This document shows, piece by piece, positions 9,977 through 18,610 of a DNA stretch of 64,000 bases. The translations under genes were made by a program, and so were the position numbers. The stretch is from Calothrix sp. NIES-4105 (lineage in GTDB: Bacteria > Cyanobacteriota > Cyanobacteriia > Cyanobacteriales > Nostocaceae): assembly GCF_002368415.1 (NCBI RefSeq), contig NZ_AP018290.1, forward strand, positions 5,035,614 to 5,099,613, written 5' to 3'. The first letter of the stretch is position 1. Each line of letters starts with the position of its first letter. The notes beneath the pieces were generated by a model. The model was not told the origin of the DNA, ran no database searches, and saw only the letters and a list, made by a program, of their open reading frames with translations.

Positions 9977-11317
9977 ATGTCTGCAAGTAAGACAGACGCT
10001 TTGAAAAATAAGTTAACAGCGTTTGCAGTAGTTTTTACTGCTGCACCAATGTTGTTTTTCTTGATTTTTTCGCAAACTCGACACCTGTCGGAACGCCAAA
10101 AAATCGAATCCATGAACCAAGCATTCACAACTAGCGCAACATATTTTTTAGGGTTAGCGGTGTTTGCTAATGCTTATTATGCACGATTACAAGCCTCGGC
10201 GATGCAGAGAAACGCAATTGCATCTGAAAAAAGGAACCAACAATTAGTGTCGGATGCTCAAATTGCTCAGGAACGCTTAGTTACAGACCGTTTGATGACA
10301 GCAATTACGCAGCTTGGACATGATAACGTTGCTACACGCACAGGCGCCATTTATGTTTTAGAGGGAGTTGCTAACGAATCAGAAAAGTCATATTGGACGG
10401 TTATGGAGATTTTGACGGCATTCGTGCGCGAAAATGCTCCTATCAATTACGAACTCGAAGATGGTAATCACGAATTGCTTCGTGTGCGTACCGATATTCA
10501 AGCAGCTTTAAATGTAATTGGCAGACGTGACATACAAAAAGACCGAACTCACTGTAAGCTCAACCTTCGCAATACCGATATTCGATGCGCGGACTTGCGT
10601 AAAGCGAATTTACAGCACCTTGACTTGCGCGGTTCTTATTTATGTCATGCTGATTTGCGAGGTGCTGATTTAGCTTTGGCAGACCTTGATAATTGTAACT
10701 TTGCTGGTTCCATATTGTTTGAAGCTAACCTGCACAAAGCCAACTTGCGCTCTTGCAACTTGCAAGCTGCAAATTTGAATCGAGCTTGGATATGCGGCGC
10801 CAATTTACAAGCTGCGAACTTAGAACGTGCGTCTTTACGTGGCGCCAATATGTCGGGTGCAAATTTGTATAAAGCGAATTTGCAGTTTGCGAATTTGAAG
10901 GTCGCGAACTTGTCGAGGGCAAAACTGTTCTTAGCGAACTTGCAAGGTGCAAAACTTGGCAAAGCAAATTTACATAACACCGGGTTGATAGGCGCCAATT
11001 TGTGCGGGGCAAATTTAAATGGAGCCAATTTGACAAAAGTAAATTTAAATGCGGCAAGATTGCATGAAAGCGAAGCTTTTTTTGCAAACTTTACGAATGC
11101 TAGCTTGCAAGAAACTGACTTGTACAGAGCGAATTTAATGGGTAGCAACTTTCAAAAAGCTGTTTTCCATGAAACTAACCTTTGTGGTGCAAACCTGATG
11201 GGAGTAAATTTAGAAGGCGCCAGCTTTAATAACGTTAGATGGGATGGAGCTAATTTAAGCGGCGCCAAAATGAGCGAATTTGAGCCACACCAGCAGGCAA
11301 TAGCTGTAGCTGAATAA
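9977..11317 (+). CDS. Membrane-anchored pentapeptide-repeat protein, copy 1
   Basis: A 446-residue protein. Two hydrophobic segments occur near the N-terminus (AFAVVFTAAPMLFFLIF and TYFLGLAVFANAYY). A conserved helical module follows, with QLGHDNVATRTGAIYVLE, YWTVMEILTAFVREN and TDIQAALNVIGRRD. From about residue 180 there are some 50 pentapeptide A(D/N)Lxx repeats predicted to form a right-handed quadrilateral beta-helix. The two helices would hold the helix on the membrane. The start is ATG 9977; the frame opens at TTG 9959, six codons earlier. Many repeats use GGC-GCC-AAT, so the genome palindrome GGCGCC coincides with the Gly-Ala-Asn core. Function unknown; paralogous to the next gene. 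Confidence 0.88.
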   Translation: MSASKTDALKNKLTAFAVVFTAAPMLFFLIFSQTRHLSERQKIESMNQAFTTSATYFLGLAVFANAYYARLQASAMQRNAIASEKRNQQLVSDAQIAQERLVTDRLMTAITQLGHDNVATRTGAIYVLEGVANESEKSYWTVMEILTAFVRENAPINYELEDGNHELLRVRTDIQAALNVIGRRDIQKDRTHCKLNLRNTDIRCADLRKANLQHLDLRGSYLCHADLRGADLALADLDNCNFAGSILFEANLHKANLRSCNLQAANLNRAWICGANLQAANLERASLRGANMSGANLYKANLQFANLKVANLSRAKLFLANLQGAKLGKANLHNTGLIGANLCGANLNGANLTKVNLNAARLHESEAFFANFTNASLQETDLYRANLMGSNFQKAVFHETNLCGANLMGVNLEGASFNNVRWDGANLSGAKMSEFEPHQQAIAVAE

Positions 11318-11628
11318 AAATAATAGTACTGTCATCACAGGGTCTCTACCAAACCCTATATAAGTATAGGTAACACACAGTCGCACCACTCCGTGCTTAT
11401 AAATTGAAATTGACAATCAAATTTATAATTATATTTAAAATTAATTTTAACTTCTTAAAAAAACTAATATATATTTTTTATATTAAAATTTGCTGTACAA
11501 ATGATACATAGTTTACTTTTTAAAATAAAATATTTAGTTACGTAATTGTACGTATACATATTTGATAGAAAGTTTATAGACTATTTACAGTAATGCCTAT
11601 TAGGCTATTTATATAGGTAAATCACCTT
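11318..11628. other. AT-rich intergenic region between pentapeptide genes
   Basis: Strongly AT-rich spacer, with no credible frame on either strand. It probably contains a separate promoter for the second paralogue, because the gap is too long for close coupling. Confidence 0.4.
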
Positions 11629-12993
11629 ATGTTTCTTGTAAATATTCCTACTGATGTGGCAAAAGTGAAGTTGGTGTGGCAACTAATAACCGGTTTATTC
11701 ACGTTAATAATAAGTTTGGTTGTGCTGCTAATACTTGACGACCAAAGTTTTGTAATCGAACAAAAAATAGAATATACAACACATTTATTAACGGCAGTAG
11801 CAACAATTGTAGGTTTAGGAATAATCTCTTATAACATTCATTACACAAGAATGCTTGTTAAAGAAATACAAGAGAAACATAGTAATGATAGTAATATGTC
11901 ATCTACAAAACTACAACTGTTAGAAAAACTCATAGAAAATCAAGATATTAAAATTGAAGTTAGCTATACAAACTCAGGTGATGATAAAATACCAAAAGAC
12001 TTTTATCAAGCAGTAGAGCAACTTGGAAGTGATATAGCATCTTCACGGTTAGGAGCAATATATACTCTTGAACAAATTGCTAAAGATTATCCTAGTAAAC
12101 AATGGACTATTATGGAAACTTTAGCAGCATTTATTCGGGAAAATGTGCCTTATGAACAGAGCGATGAGGACTTAGACGACGAGAGTATCGAAGAATTAGT
12201 TTTATTACCAACCGACATACAAGCTGCTTTAACCGTCATTGCGCGACGTGATGTTAGTAAAGAATCTGCCAATCAAAAATTAGATTTGCGCTACGTTGAT
12301 ATAACAGGTGCTGATCTAAGTGGCGCCAACTTACAAAATGCTGACTTTACAGGTTCTTGTTTGCAGGGTTGTTTATTTATGCAGGCAAATTTACAAGCAG
12401 TAGATTTTTCGGAAGTCGATATGCAATCAAGTGTACTGTACGAAGCTAATTTAACAGAAGCACTGTTTTATGAAGCTAACCTACAAGCGGCAGTCTTACC
12501 AAAAGCCAACCTTAGCAAAGCCGTTTTTTATCAAGCAAACTTGCATCTTGCTACACTGTACGACGCTAATTTAACTGAGGCAATTTTTTATCAAGCTTTC
12601 TTAGAAGGCGCCAACCTTAGTGATGCGAATTTAAAACTTGCCAATCTTGAAGGATGTAATATTTCACATGCCAACTTAATAGGAGCTAATTTGCAAGGAG
12701 CAAACCTCATCGGCGCCAATTTACAAAATGCGTCTCTAAGCACAGCTTGTTTAACTGAAGCAATACTATTTGAAGCATCATTATCAAAAGCAAACCTCTA
12801 TAATGCAAACCTAACCCATGCAAACCTAGTAGGCGCCAATCTTACTGGCACAATTTTACAAGATGCCGACCTCAGTGGCGCCGACCTCAGCCGAGTTCAA
12901 AATTTAGAACAACAACAACTAGAACTAGCGCAAGGCAATACCACCACCACCCTACCACAACACCTAACACCACCTACAACCTGGGCAAAATAA
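11629..12993 (+). CDS. Membrane-anchored pentapeptide-repeat protein, copy 2
   Basis: A 454-residue paralogue of the preceding gene with the same plan. Two N-terminal hydrophobic helices (LITGLFTLIISLVVLLIL and THLLTAVATIVGLGIISY) are followed by the shared module (EQLGSDIASSRLGAIYTLE, WTIMETLAAFIREN, LPTDIQAALTVIARRD). A pentapeptide beta-helix runs from about residue 225 to 430, and the end is Gln/Thr/Pro-rich. The linker between membrane and module is longer and acidic compared with copy 1. The module before the repeats is the best conserved part between the two, suggesting that it, not the helix, sets the specific partner. Confidence 0.88.
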   Translation: MFLVNIPTDVAKVKLVWQLITGLFTLIISLVVLLILDDQSFVIEQKIEYTTHLLTAVATIVGLGIISYNIHYTRMLVKEIQEKHSNDSNMSSTKLQLLEKLIENQDIKIEVSYTNSGDDKIPKDFYQAVEQLGSDIASSRLGAIYTLEQIAKDYPSKQWTIMETLAAFIRENVPYEQSDEDLDDESIEELVLLPTDIQAALTVIARRDVSKESANQKLDLRYVDITGADLSGANLQNADFTGSCLQGCLFMQANLQAVDFSEVDMQSSVLYEANLTEALFYEANLQAAVLPKANLSKAVFYQANLHLATLYDANLTEAIFYQAFLEGANLSDANLKLANLEGCNISHANLIGANLQGANLIGANLQNASLSTACLTEAILFEASLSKANLYNANLTHANLVGANLTGTILQDADLSGADLSRVQNLEQQQLELAQGNTTTTLPQHLTPPTTWAK

Positions 12994-13032
12994 CCACAAG
13001 ACGGATACATAAAGTGAGTTACCTTGTTAAAC

Positions 13033-13058
13033 TACCCTCGGTAATAGAATCGAGGGTA
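13033..13058. terminator. Hairpin between pentapeptide gene and gst
   Basis: TACCCTCG (13033-13040) and CGAGGGTA (13051-13058) form a perfect 8-bp stem with a 10-base loop, followed by ATTTATC. It lies 40 bases after the pentapeptide stop and 7 bases before the gst ATG. It could be a terminator, or a structure near the gst ribosome-binding site. Confidence 0.45.
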
Positions 13059-13463
13059 ATTTATCATGATTGACCTATACACATTTACTACCCCCAACGG
13101 ACGTAAACCCTCAATAATGCTAGAAGAACTAGGGCTTCCTTACAACGTCCACAAAATTGACATTACCAAAAACGATCAATTTACACCCGAATATATAGCC
13201 ATAAATCCCAATAGTAAAATACCCGCAATTATCGACCAAGAAACCGGAATTACAGTATTTGAATCAGGCGCCATCCTAATGTACTTAGCAGAGAAAACAG
13301 GAAAACTGCTGCCAAGTGACCAAAAAAGCAAATATCAGGTTATTGAATGGTTAATGTTTCAGATGGGGTCAGTTGGCCCAATGTTTGGACATTTTAACTA
13401 ATTGAAAAATAACGGTATATATCGGACAATATCTGTATAAACCAGACAGAACAAATAGTTGAT

Positions 13464-14060
13464 ATGTACTTGTCGCCCAAGGAAGCATCCGAAAAATATA
13501 ACATCCACCCCAAAACTCTATCACGCTTGGCAGATAAAGGCGTGATCGAGTTTATTTTAATGCCTGGTAGTAACCACAGAAGATATAAAGTTAGTTCTAT
13601 AGAGAAGCATATCGGTTTAAATCAAAGCACAAAAAAGACAGTATTGTACGCACGAGTATCAACATCAAGCCAGAAAGATGATTTAAATACACAACTTGTT
13701 TATCTACAATCCAAGTATCCAGGTAACGAATGCATAAGCGAAATCGGCTCAGGGATGAATTTTAAAAGAAAAAAATTTATTCAATTAATAGAGCGCGTGC
13801 TTAAATATGAAGTCTCCCTAATAGTTGTGGCATATCCCGACCGATTGGTTCGTTTTGGATTTGACTTCTTTGAGTGGTTATGTAAACTACACGAATGCGA
13901 AATTATAGTATTAAATAACTCAAAACTCAGCCCCCATCAAGAGTTGATGCAAGATTTTATGTCGATAATGCATTGTTTTAGTAGTAAGCTCTACTTTTTG
14001 AGAAAATATGAAAAAAAAATAGAGAAAGAGTACATTGATACACTATATAAAATAGACTAA
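13464..14060 (+). CDS. tnpA: IS607-type serine recombinase TnpA
   Basis: A 198-residue recombinase. It has an N-terminal MerR-like helix-turn-helix (LSPKEASEKYNIHPKTLSRL, then HRRYKVSSIEKHI), followed by a resolvase domain with the catalytic serine in LYARVSTSSQKDDL and the conserved VVAYPDRLVRFGFDFFEWL. The DNA-binding domain preceding the catalytic domain is the IS607 arrangement, the reverse of classical resolvases. It appears intact and is the likely mover of the element. Confidence 0.92.
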   Translation: MYLSPKEASEKYNIHPKTLSRLADKGVIEFILMPGSNHRRYKVSSIEKHIGLNQSTKKTVLYARVSTSSQKDDLNTQLVYLQSKYPGNECISEIGSGMNFKRKKFIQLIERVLKYEVSLIVVAYPDRLVRFGFDFFEWLCKLHECEIIVLNNSKLSPHQELMQDFMSIMHCFSSKLYFLRKYEKKIEKEYIDTLYKID

Positions 14061-14104
14061 ATAGGATATATTAGACAAATGTTGCAAAACAGGAGGTGAT
14101 AAAC

Positions 14105-15502
14105 GTGGCACTAGCCAAAGTAAAAGGGAAGCGCATAGAAACCAAGACGCAAAGAAGCAAACTAATACGACAAGGCGCATTTATCGAAGATACAGTGCGT
14201 GTGTATCGTGAATCAATAGCATTTTATATTCAGGTCATAAATCAGCATCCTTTTGGGATAGATTTAAGCCGTGATGAAATGCGTAAATATTATGATGAAT
14301 TAACACTTGGAGAAAATGCAAAATATCCTTTTACTACCTTGGATATGCCACGTGATTTGAGATGGGATGTGCTTGCCACGGCAGTGGGGCATTACCGCTC
14401 TTGGTCTAGTAATTACAATAAATGGGAGGTAAGTCAAGCGAAGCGCGCGGCACGTGCAAAGAAAAAGAATAAAGAACATAGACCGCATAAAGCCCCAACT
14501 TTACCAACTGAAGTAAAAGACTCTCCTACCTATTACAAATACAGTATGTATAAGGATGATTCAGGTTTCGATGTGTTGCTTAAAGTTCGAGTTGGTAATG
14601 GCTGGGGATGGGTAAAATTTAGTTATTTCTCGTATGATTATAACGAAAAAGATAACGATGGTAACAGTTTCTGGATAAAAGGATGTCCAACAATTGTATT
14701 TAAACAAGATGGTACATGTTGGATAAACTGGACGGTTGAGAGATATCATGTTGCAACGGGAGGAGTAAAAGCGCAAGCTAACGAGCGTATTTGTGCAGTA
14801 GATATTGATTTAGACGGTGATTCAATTTGTGTGCTATCCGTACTTGAACCGGACGTAAACGGGGAAGTAATCGAAGTAGCGAGACACTTCGTAAAAGGAC
14901 ATAATTCTCACGTCAGACGCAGGAAGTCGGATTTGAATCGGATAGCTAAAAAGATGAACCAAACCAAAGTTATAAGTAAAGGTTTTGCACGTACCATATA
15001 CGAAAAAATAACTCGTAGGGAAGTAAGTGTTGGTTGGCGTATTGCATCACAAATTGCCAAGTTCGCCCATGAACATCATTGCCACGTAATTGTATTTGAA
15101 TACTTGGTTAACTTACGTCCTGAAAAAGGAAGATTTTCTAAGCGTTCAAATCAGAAACGTGCGTATTGGTTAAAGAGTAAAATTTTCCATAAATCTGTCC
15201 ATATTGCGCGGACTAAATATAATATATTATCGACACGAGTTAGCCCGAAAGATACGTCAAGATACAATGCTTATACTGGGGAAGAAGTCTTTAGGACAGA
15301 TAGCGAAATAGTGATGCAATTTGCTTTCCATAGTCGCGAAAACTGGGAATCCTGCATGGAGTCAGAAGGGTATCATCCCGGAAAATACGCAATTACTCCT
15401 TCACTAAACGTTGTCCATTCAGGATTAAATGCTGCTAGAAACATAGGTATGAAATTCTATCAGCGTTATGACAATAAAAATCTTGTCCTTGTAAAAGGGT
15501 GA
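14105..15502 (+). CDS. tnpB: IS607-associated TnpB-like protein
   Basis: A 465-residue protein. The start chosen is GTG 14105, placed six bases after a perfect AGGAGGTGA (14091-14099). RuvC-like motifs are CAVDIDLDGDSICVLSVL (first Asp), HVIVFEYLVNL (Glu) and HSGLNAARNIGMKF (third motif). In canonical TnpB the third motif has Asp before NAA and is preceded by a CxxC zinc ribbon. Here the residues before NAA are S-G-L, and the segment that should carry the cysteines (SRYNAYTGEEVF...) has none in CxxC spacing. It is therefore a divergent or possibly nuclease-dead TnpB relative. If active, it would be an RNA-guided nuclease protecting the element at its donor site. Confidence 0.8.
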   Translation: MALAKVKGKRIETKTQRSKLIRQGAFIEDTVRVYRESIAFYIQVINQHPFGIDLSRDEMRKYYDELTLGENAKYPFTTLDMPRDLRWDVLATAVGHYRSWSSNYNKWEVSQAKRAARAKKKNKEHRPHKAPTLPTEVKDSPTYYKYSMYKDDSGFDVLLKVRVGNGWGWVKFSYFSYDYNEKDNDGNSFWIKGCPTIVFKQDGTCWINWTVERYHVATGGVKAQANERICAVDIDLDGDSICVLSVLEPDVNGEVIEVARHFVKGHNSHVRRRKSDLNRIAKKMNQTKVISKGFARTIYEKITRREVSVGWRIASQIAKFAHEHHCHVIVFEYLVNLRPEKGRFSKRSNQKRAYWLKSKIFHKSVHIARTKYNILSTRVSPKDTSRYNAYTGEEVFRTDSEIVMQFAFHSRENWESCMESEGYHPGKYAITPSLNVVHSGLNAARNIGMKFYQRYDNKNLVLVKG

Positions 15503-15708
15503 GTCGAGCATTCGCTACACGCGAAGCGTCTCGTCCCTATGTGTAGAAGGGAGATAATTCGCTTACTAATTGACTAATCGCTGTTTAATGAGAACAGTAT
15601 TTTATTGGTAACTTGTTACACAAGTGATACCATGATTAGCCGGACAGAGGCGAACCAAAAATGTAAGGAAAAGTCGGGTTGTCCAATTTGTCCCGTTTTC
15701 CGCCTACA
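15503..15708 (+). ncRNA. Element right end; candidate omega (guide) RNA region
   Basis: About 206 bases between the tnpB stop and the right junction. In IS605/IS607 elements with functional TnpB, the guide RNA is encoded here and its guide reads across the right end into the flank, here gst sequence from 15709. Inverted words (for example GCGAAGCGTCTCG) give local structure. No experimental or covariance evidence is available, and the TnpB motifs are unusual. Confidence 0.3.
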
Positions 15709-16000
15709 CAACTCAACCATTTTAAAAAATTCGCAAAAGAAAAAATCCCTTATGCTATCGAACGCTACGAAAAAGAAACCCTTCGTTTATATAGTGTCCT
15801 AGATAAACAACTCAGCAATAACGAATATATATGTGGCGAATATTCAATTGCCGACATCGCCACATACCCTTGGGTAGCAACTTCTGAATTTCAAGGCTTA
15901 ACACTAGATAATCATCCCCACCTGAAACACTGGGTGGAAAGACTTGAACAGCGTCCAGCAGTACAACGCGGCATGAATGTACCGTAAAGGCGCCCCTAAC

Positions 16001-16138
16001 AACCATCCTCAACAGTAAGGGCGGGTTAACCAACCATCCTCAACAGTAAGGGCGGGTTAACCAACCATCCTCAACAGTAAGGGCGGGTTAACCAACCATC
16101 CTCAACAGTAAGGGCGGGTTAACCAACCATCCTCAACA
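16001..16138. repeat. 31-bp tandem repeat, four full copies plus a partial
   Basis: AACCATCCTCAACAGTAAGG continuing with GCGGGTTAACC repeats with exact 31-base period at 16001, 16032, 16063 and 16094, then a truncated copy at 16125. Copies look identical by eye, so the expansion is recent. It lies just downstream of the broken gst. It has no spacers, so it is not a CRISPR array. Confidence 0.9.
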
Positions 16139-16417
16139 TAAACACACAATTCATATAAACCCGCCCCTTTGCCCACCTGCCCATCCTACCCAGTAGCTCT
16201 ACCTAACCAACATGAGGCGCCACTTCTACCACTCATCCAGGTGTTCTACATGAATTGATATATAAAAGACTTGGAGATATCAACTTTGCATGGTCAAATA
16301 AAAATGACGTTGAAGTTATAGCGCAGTTTCCTCATGGTTAGCAATGATTTTAGACGATTTGCATAACCGTGGTAAACTGCGCCTAATTAATCAATAAGAC
16401 ATATTAATTATTTGACC
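16139..16417. other. Intergenic region upstream of the amino-acid transporter
   Basis: Contains an open stretch 16234-16341 (HPGVLHELIYKRLGDINFAW... ending at TAG) with no start codon, probably a gene fragment of unknown family. It also contains the leader of the transporter operon. Confidence 0.35.
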
Positions 16418-17599
16418 ATGAAAAAAGTTATTACTAATACAATATTATTTGCTACTGGTGCTTTGCTTGTCACGGGTTGTGCTGGTGGAAACGCTGGTGG
16501 AAGCTCTTCCATTCCCATTGGTATTGGTTTTGCTCAAACTAGCAATGTGGCATTACTCGGTCAAGATGGAATAAATGGAGTCAAGATAGCGGAAAAGTAT
16601 TTCAATGATAAAGGTGGTATAAACGGCACGCCTATCAAATTAGTATATCAAGATACAGGTGGAGATGAGCAAGGCGCCATCAATGCCTTTCAAGCGTTAA
16701 TTAATAAAGATAGAGTTGTAGGTATTGTTGGCCCAACGTTATCGCAACAAGCATTTAGTGCAAGTCCAATAGCAGACCGTGCGAAAGTGCCTGTTATTGG
16801 AGCATCTAATACAGCTAAAGGTATTCCAGAAATTGGTGATTATGTAGCGCGCGTTTCTGCACCTGTATCAACAGTGGCGCCGAATGCACTTAAAGTAGCA
16901 TTAAAGCAAAACCCGAATATTAAGAGAGTCGCAGTCTTCTTTGCACAAAACGACGCATTTAACAAGTCAGAGACAGAAATTTTTCAAAAAGCTGTTTTGG
17001 ATGCTGGTTTAGAAATAGTTACAGTGCAAAAGTTTCAAACGACTGATAATGACTTTCAGGCACAAGCTACAAGTGCAATTAACGCCAAACCTGATTTAGT
17101 AATTATATCGGGACTAGCAGCTGATGGAGGTAATGTAGTTCGGCAATTACGTGAACTAGGCTATAAAGGTTTAATTGTTGGTGGAAACGGGTTTAATACA
17201 TCTAATATATTTAAAGTTTGTCAGGCTTTGTGCGACGGTGTGATGATAGCGCAAGCTTACAGTCCAGAACACCCTGGAGAAATTAATAAGACATTTCGTC
17301 AAGCGTACAAGAGCCAGTTTAAAACCGAACCACCGCAATTTAGCGCTCAGGCTTTTACAGCAGTCCAAGTTTTTGTCGAAGCGTTGCAAGCTTTGGATAA
17401 AAAGACAAAAATTAGTAGCTTGCAACTTCCACAACTGCGAACTGAGTTAAATAAGCAGTTGTTAACAGGTAAATATAACACTCCACTAGGCGAGATATCA
17501 TTTACACCCAAAGGGGAAGTAGTACAAAAAGACTTTTACGTCGCGCAAATCAAAATGGAGAAGGGCGGCAGTACAGGTAAATTTGCCTTTCTTAAATAG
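16418..17599 (+). CDS. livK: Branched-chain/neutral amino-acid ABC transporter, substrate-binding lipoprotein
   Basis: A 393-residue periplasmic binding protein. The lipobox LLVTGC at about residues 15-20 predicts lipid anchoring after signal peptidase II cleavage. The body has the LivJ/LivK fold signatures: GINGVKIAEKYFNDKGGINGTPI, DTGGDEQGAINAFQALI, GIVGPTLSQQAFSASPIADR and PVIGASNTA. The start is ATG 16418; a TTG two codons earlier extends the frame but lacks merit. It is first gene of a five-gene operon. Cyanobacterial relatives bind neutral or branched amino acids rather than urea, whose binding protein is longer. Confidence 0.9.
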   Translation: MKKVITNTILFATGALLVTGCAGGNAGGSSSIPIGIGFAQTSNVALLGQDGINGVKIAEKYFNDKGGINGTPIKLVYQDTGGDEQGAINAFQALINKDRVVGIVGPTLSQQAFSASPIADRAKVPVIGASNTAKGIPEIGDYVARVSAPVSTVAPNALKVALKQNPNIKRVAVFFAQNDAFNKSETEIFQKAVLDAGLEIVTVQKFQTTDNDFQAQATSAINAKPDLVIISGLAADGGNVVRQLRELGYKGLIVGGNGFNTSNIFKVCQALCDGVMIAQAYSPEHPGEINKTFRQAYKSQFKTEPPQFSAQAFTAVQVFVEALQALDKKTKISSLQLPQLRTELNKQLLTGKYNTPLGEISFTPKGEVVQKDFYVAQIKMEKGGSTGKFAFLK

Positions 17600-17609
17600 A
17601 TTAACGTAT

Positions 17610-17626
17610 GGTGGGCAGTGCCCACC
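17610..17626. repeat. GGTGGGCAGTGCCCACC palindrome
   Basis: A 17-base palindrome with one central base, identical to 4989-5005. It lies in the 60-base gap between livK and livH. It could trim transcription or stabilise livK mRNA, a common way to make more binding protein than permease. Confidence 0.6.
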
Positions 17627-17659
17627 GTACTTCGCCGCACCTACTTTAACATAAATAAA

Positions 17660-18607
17660 ATGCTGACATTATTTTTCCAACAACTTCTAAACGGATTATC
17701 AATTGGTAGTACGTATGCAATTTTTGCATTAGGCTACACTCTTGTCTATTCTATTTTAGGAATTATAAATTTATCCCACGGCGCCGTTTTTACTTTGGGT
17801 GCATATTTTACCTATGCGCTAATGGGGGGTGCGTTTGGGTTTAGTGGAGTACTGGCAAATACAACATTTCCTTTTGGTTTACCGTTCGCTTTTGCTTTGA
17901 TACTAAGTAGCACTTTGGCAGGACTCGTTGGAGTAGCTATTGAAAGAGTAGCGTTTTTACCGTTACGACGCAGAAGTTCTGACCCATTGTTGACGGTAGT
18001 TTCTAGTTTGGGTGTTGGTTTAGTTATAGTCAACTTAATTCAATATTTAGTAGGCGCCGAGAATTATAACTTTCCTGCAGATACCTATGGAAACTTACCC
18101 TCAGCTATTAACTTTGGCACAGTTGAAAACCCAATTCCAATTCGCACTGTCCAAATAGTTATTTTTGTCGTCTCAGTGTTAATTGTAGCGCTTTTGACTT
18201 ATTTTATTAATAGTACTAAGTATGGAAAAGCGATGCAGGCAATTGCTGAAGACCCAACTACAGCAAGTTTACTAGGAATCAACTCCGACCAATTTATAAT
18301 ACTAACGTTTTTTATTAGTAGTTTTTTAGCTGGTATGGCAGGGAGTTTACTTGCTTCAAGTGTAAGTATTGCAGGCCCATATTTTGGAATTGCTTTTGGT
18401 TTACGAGGTTTAGCAGTAATTGTTTTAGGAGGTTTGGGCAGTATTCCCGGTGCTGTCGTCGGAGGTTTTTTGATTGGTATTATTGAGGCATTTGTACCAG
18501 GGCAGTTTTCTGGCTATAAAGATGCTGTTGCGTTTGGTATTTTATTCATCATGCTATTGGTGCGACCACAAGGTTTATTAGGACGCAAGTTTATTCAAAA
18601 AGTTTGA
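17660..18607 (+). CDS. livH: Branched-chain amino-acid ABC transporter permease LivH
   Basis: A 315-residue inner-membrane permease with about eight hydrophobic segments. It starts MLTLFFQQLLNGLSIGSTYA and carries the family motif GYTLVYSILGIINLSHGAV. The C-terminal half has GLRGLAVIVLGGLGSIPGAVVGG, the cytoplasmic coupling region. The ATG at 17660 is preferred; the frame is open from 17618 but that part is translated palindromic repeat. It pairs with LivM three bases downstream to form the translocation channel. Confidence 0.92.
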   Translation: MLTLFFQQLLNGLSIGSTYAIFALGYTLVYSILGIINLSHGAVFTLGAYFTYALMGGAFGFSGVLANTTFPFGLPFAFALILSSTLAGLVGVAIERVAFLPLRRRSSDPLLTVVSSLGVGLVIVNLIQYLVGAENYNFPADTYGNLPSAINFGTVENPIPIRTVQIVIFVVSVLIVALLTYFINSTKYGKAMQAIAEDPTTASLLGINSDQFIILTFFISSFLAGMAGSLLASSVSIAGPYFGIAFGLRGLAVIVLGGLGSIPGAVVGGFLIGIIEAFVPGQFSGYKDAVAFGILFIMLLVRPQGLLGRKFIQKV

Positions 18608-18610
18608 GAT

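Larger units (their letters stand above)
13390..15708 (+). mobile_element. IS607-family insertion sequence
   Basis: About 2.32 kb carrying a serine-recombinase tnpA and a tnpB in the order usual for IS607. The outer limits follow from the split gst gene: host sequence ends at GGAC (13387-13390) and resumes at CAACTC (15709). The dinucleotide AC is present at both junctions (13389-13390 and 15708-15709). There is no longer target duplication, as expected for serine-recombinase insertion with a two-base crossover. No terminal inverted repeats are evident, also normal for this family. Confidence 0.88.
13066..15987 (+). pseudogene. Glutathione S-transferase gene split by an IS607-type element
   Basis: The N-terminal part (13066-13390) encodes the thioredoxin-like GST domain: [30 protein letters not shown] and [14 protein letters not shown], stopping at VGPMFG. 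The C-terminal helical domain resumes at 15709 with QLNHFKKFAKEKIPYAIERY and runs to 15987, with CGEYSIADIATYPWV and HPHLKHWVERL. Joining the two restores an uninterrupted frame ...GPMFG-QLNHFKKF... of about 200 residues. The N-terminal half could still be translated to a stop 13399-13401 inside the element, giving 111 residues with no substrate domain. The element can in principle excise precisely. Confidence 0.93.

Noticed and set aside
10645-11148. Long minus-strand open frames opposite the pentapeptide-repeat gene
   Set aside because: They are shadows of the repeat periodicity; their translations are repetitive Lys/Phe/Ala-rich sequence with no independent support.
15605-15802. Plus-strand open frame at the right end of the IS607 element
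   Set aside because: It runs across the element boundary in a frame different from the gst C-terminus and has no protein-like features.
16001-16138. Possible CRISPR array
   Set aside because: The 31-bp units are directly abutted and identical with no variable spacers, and no cas genes are in the window.
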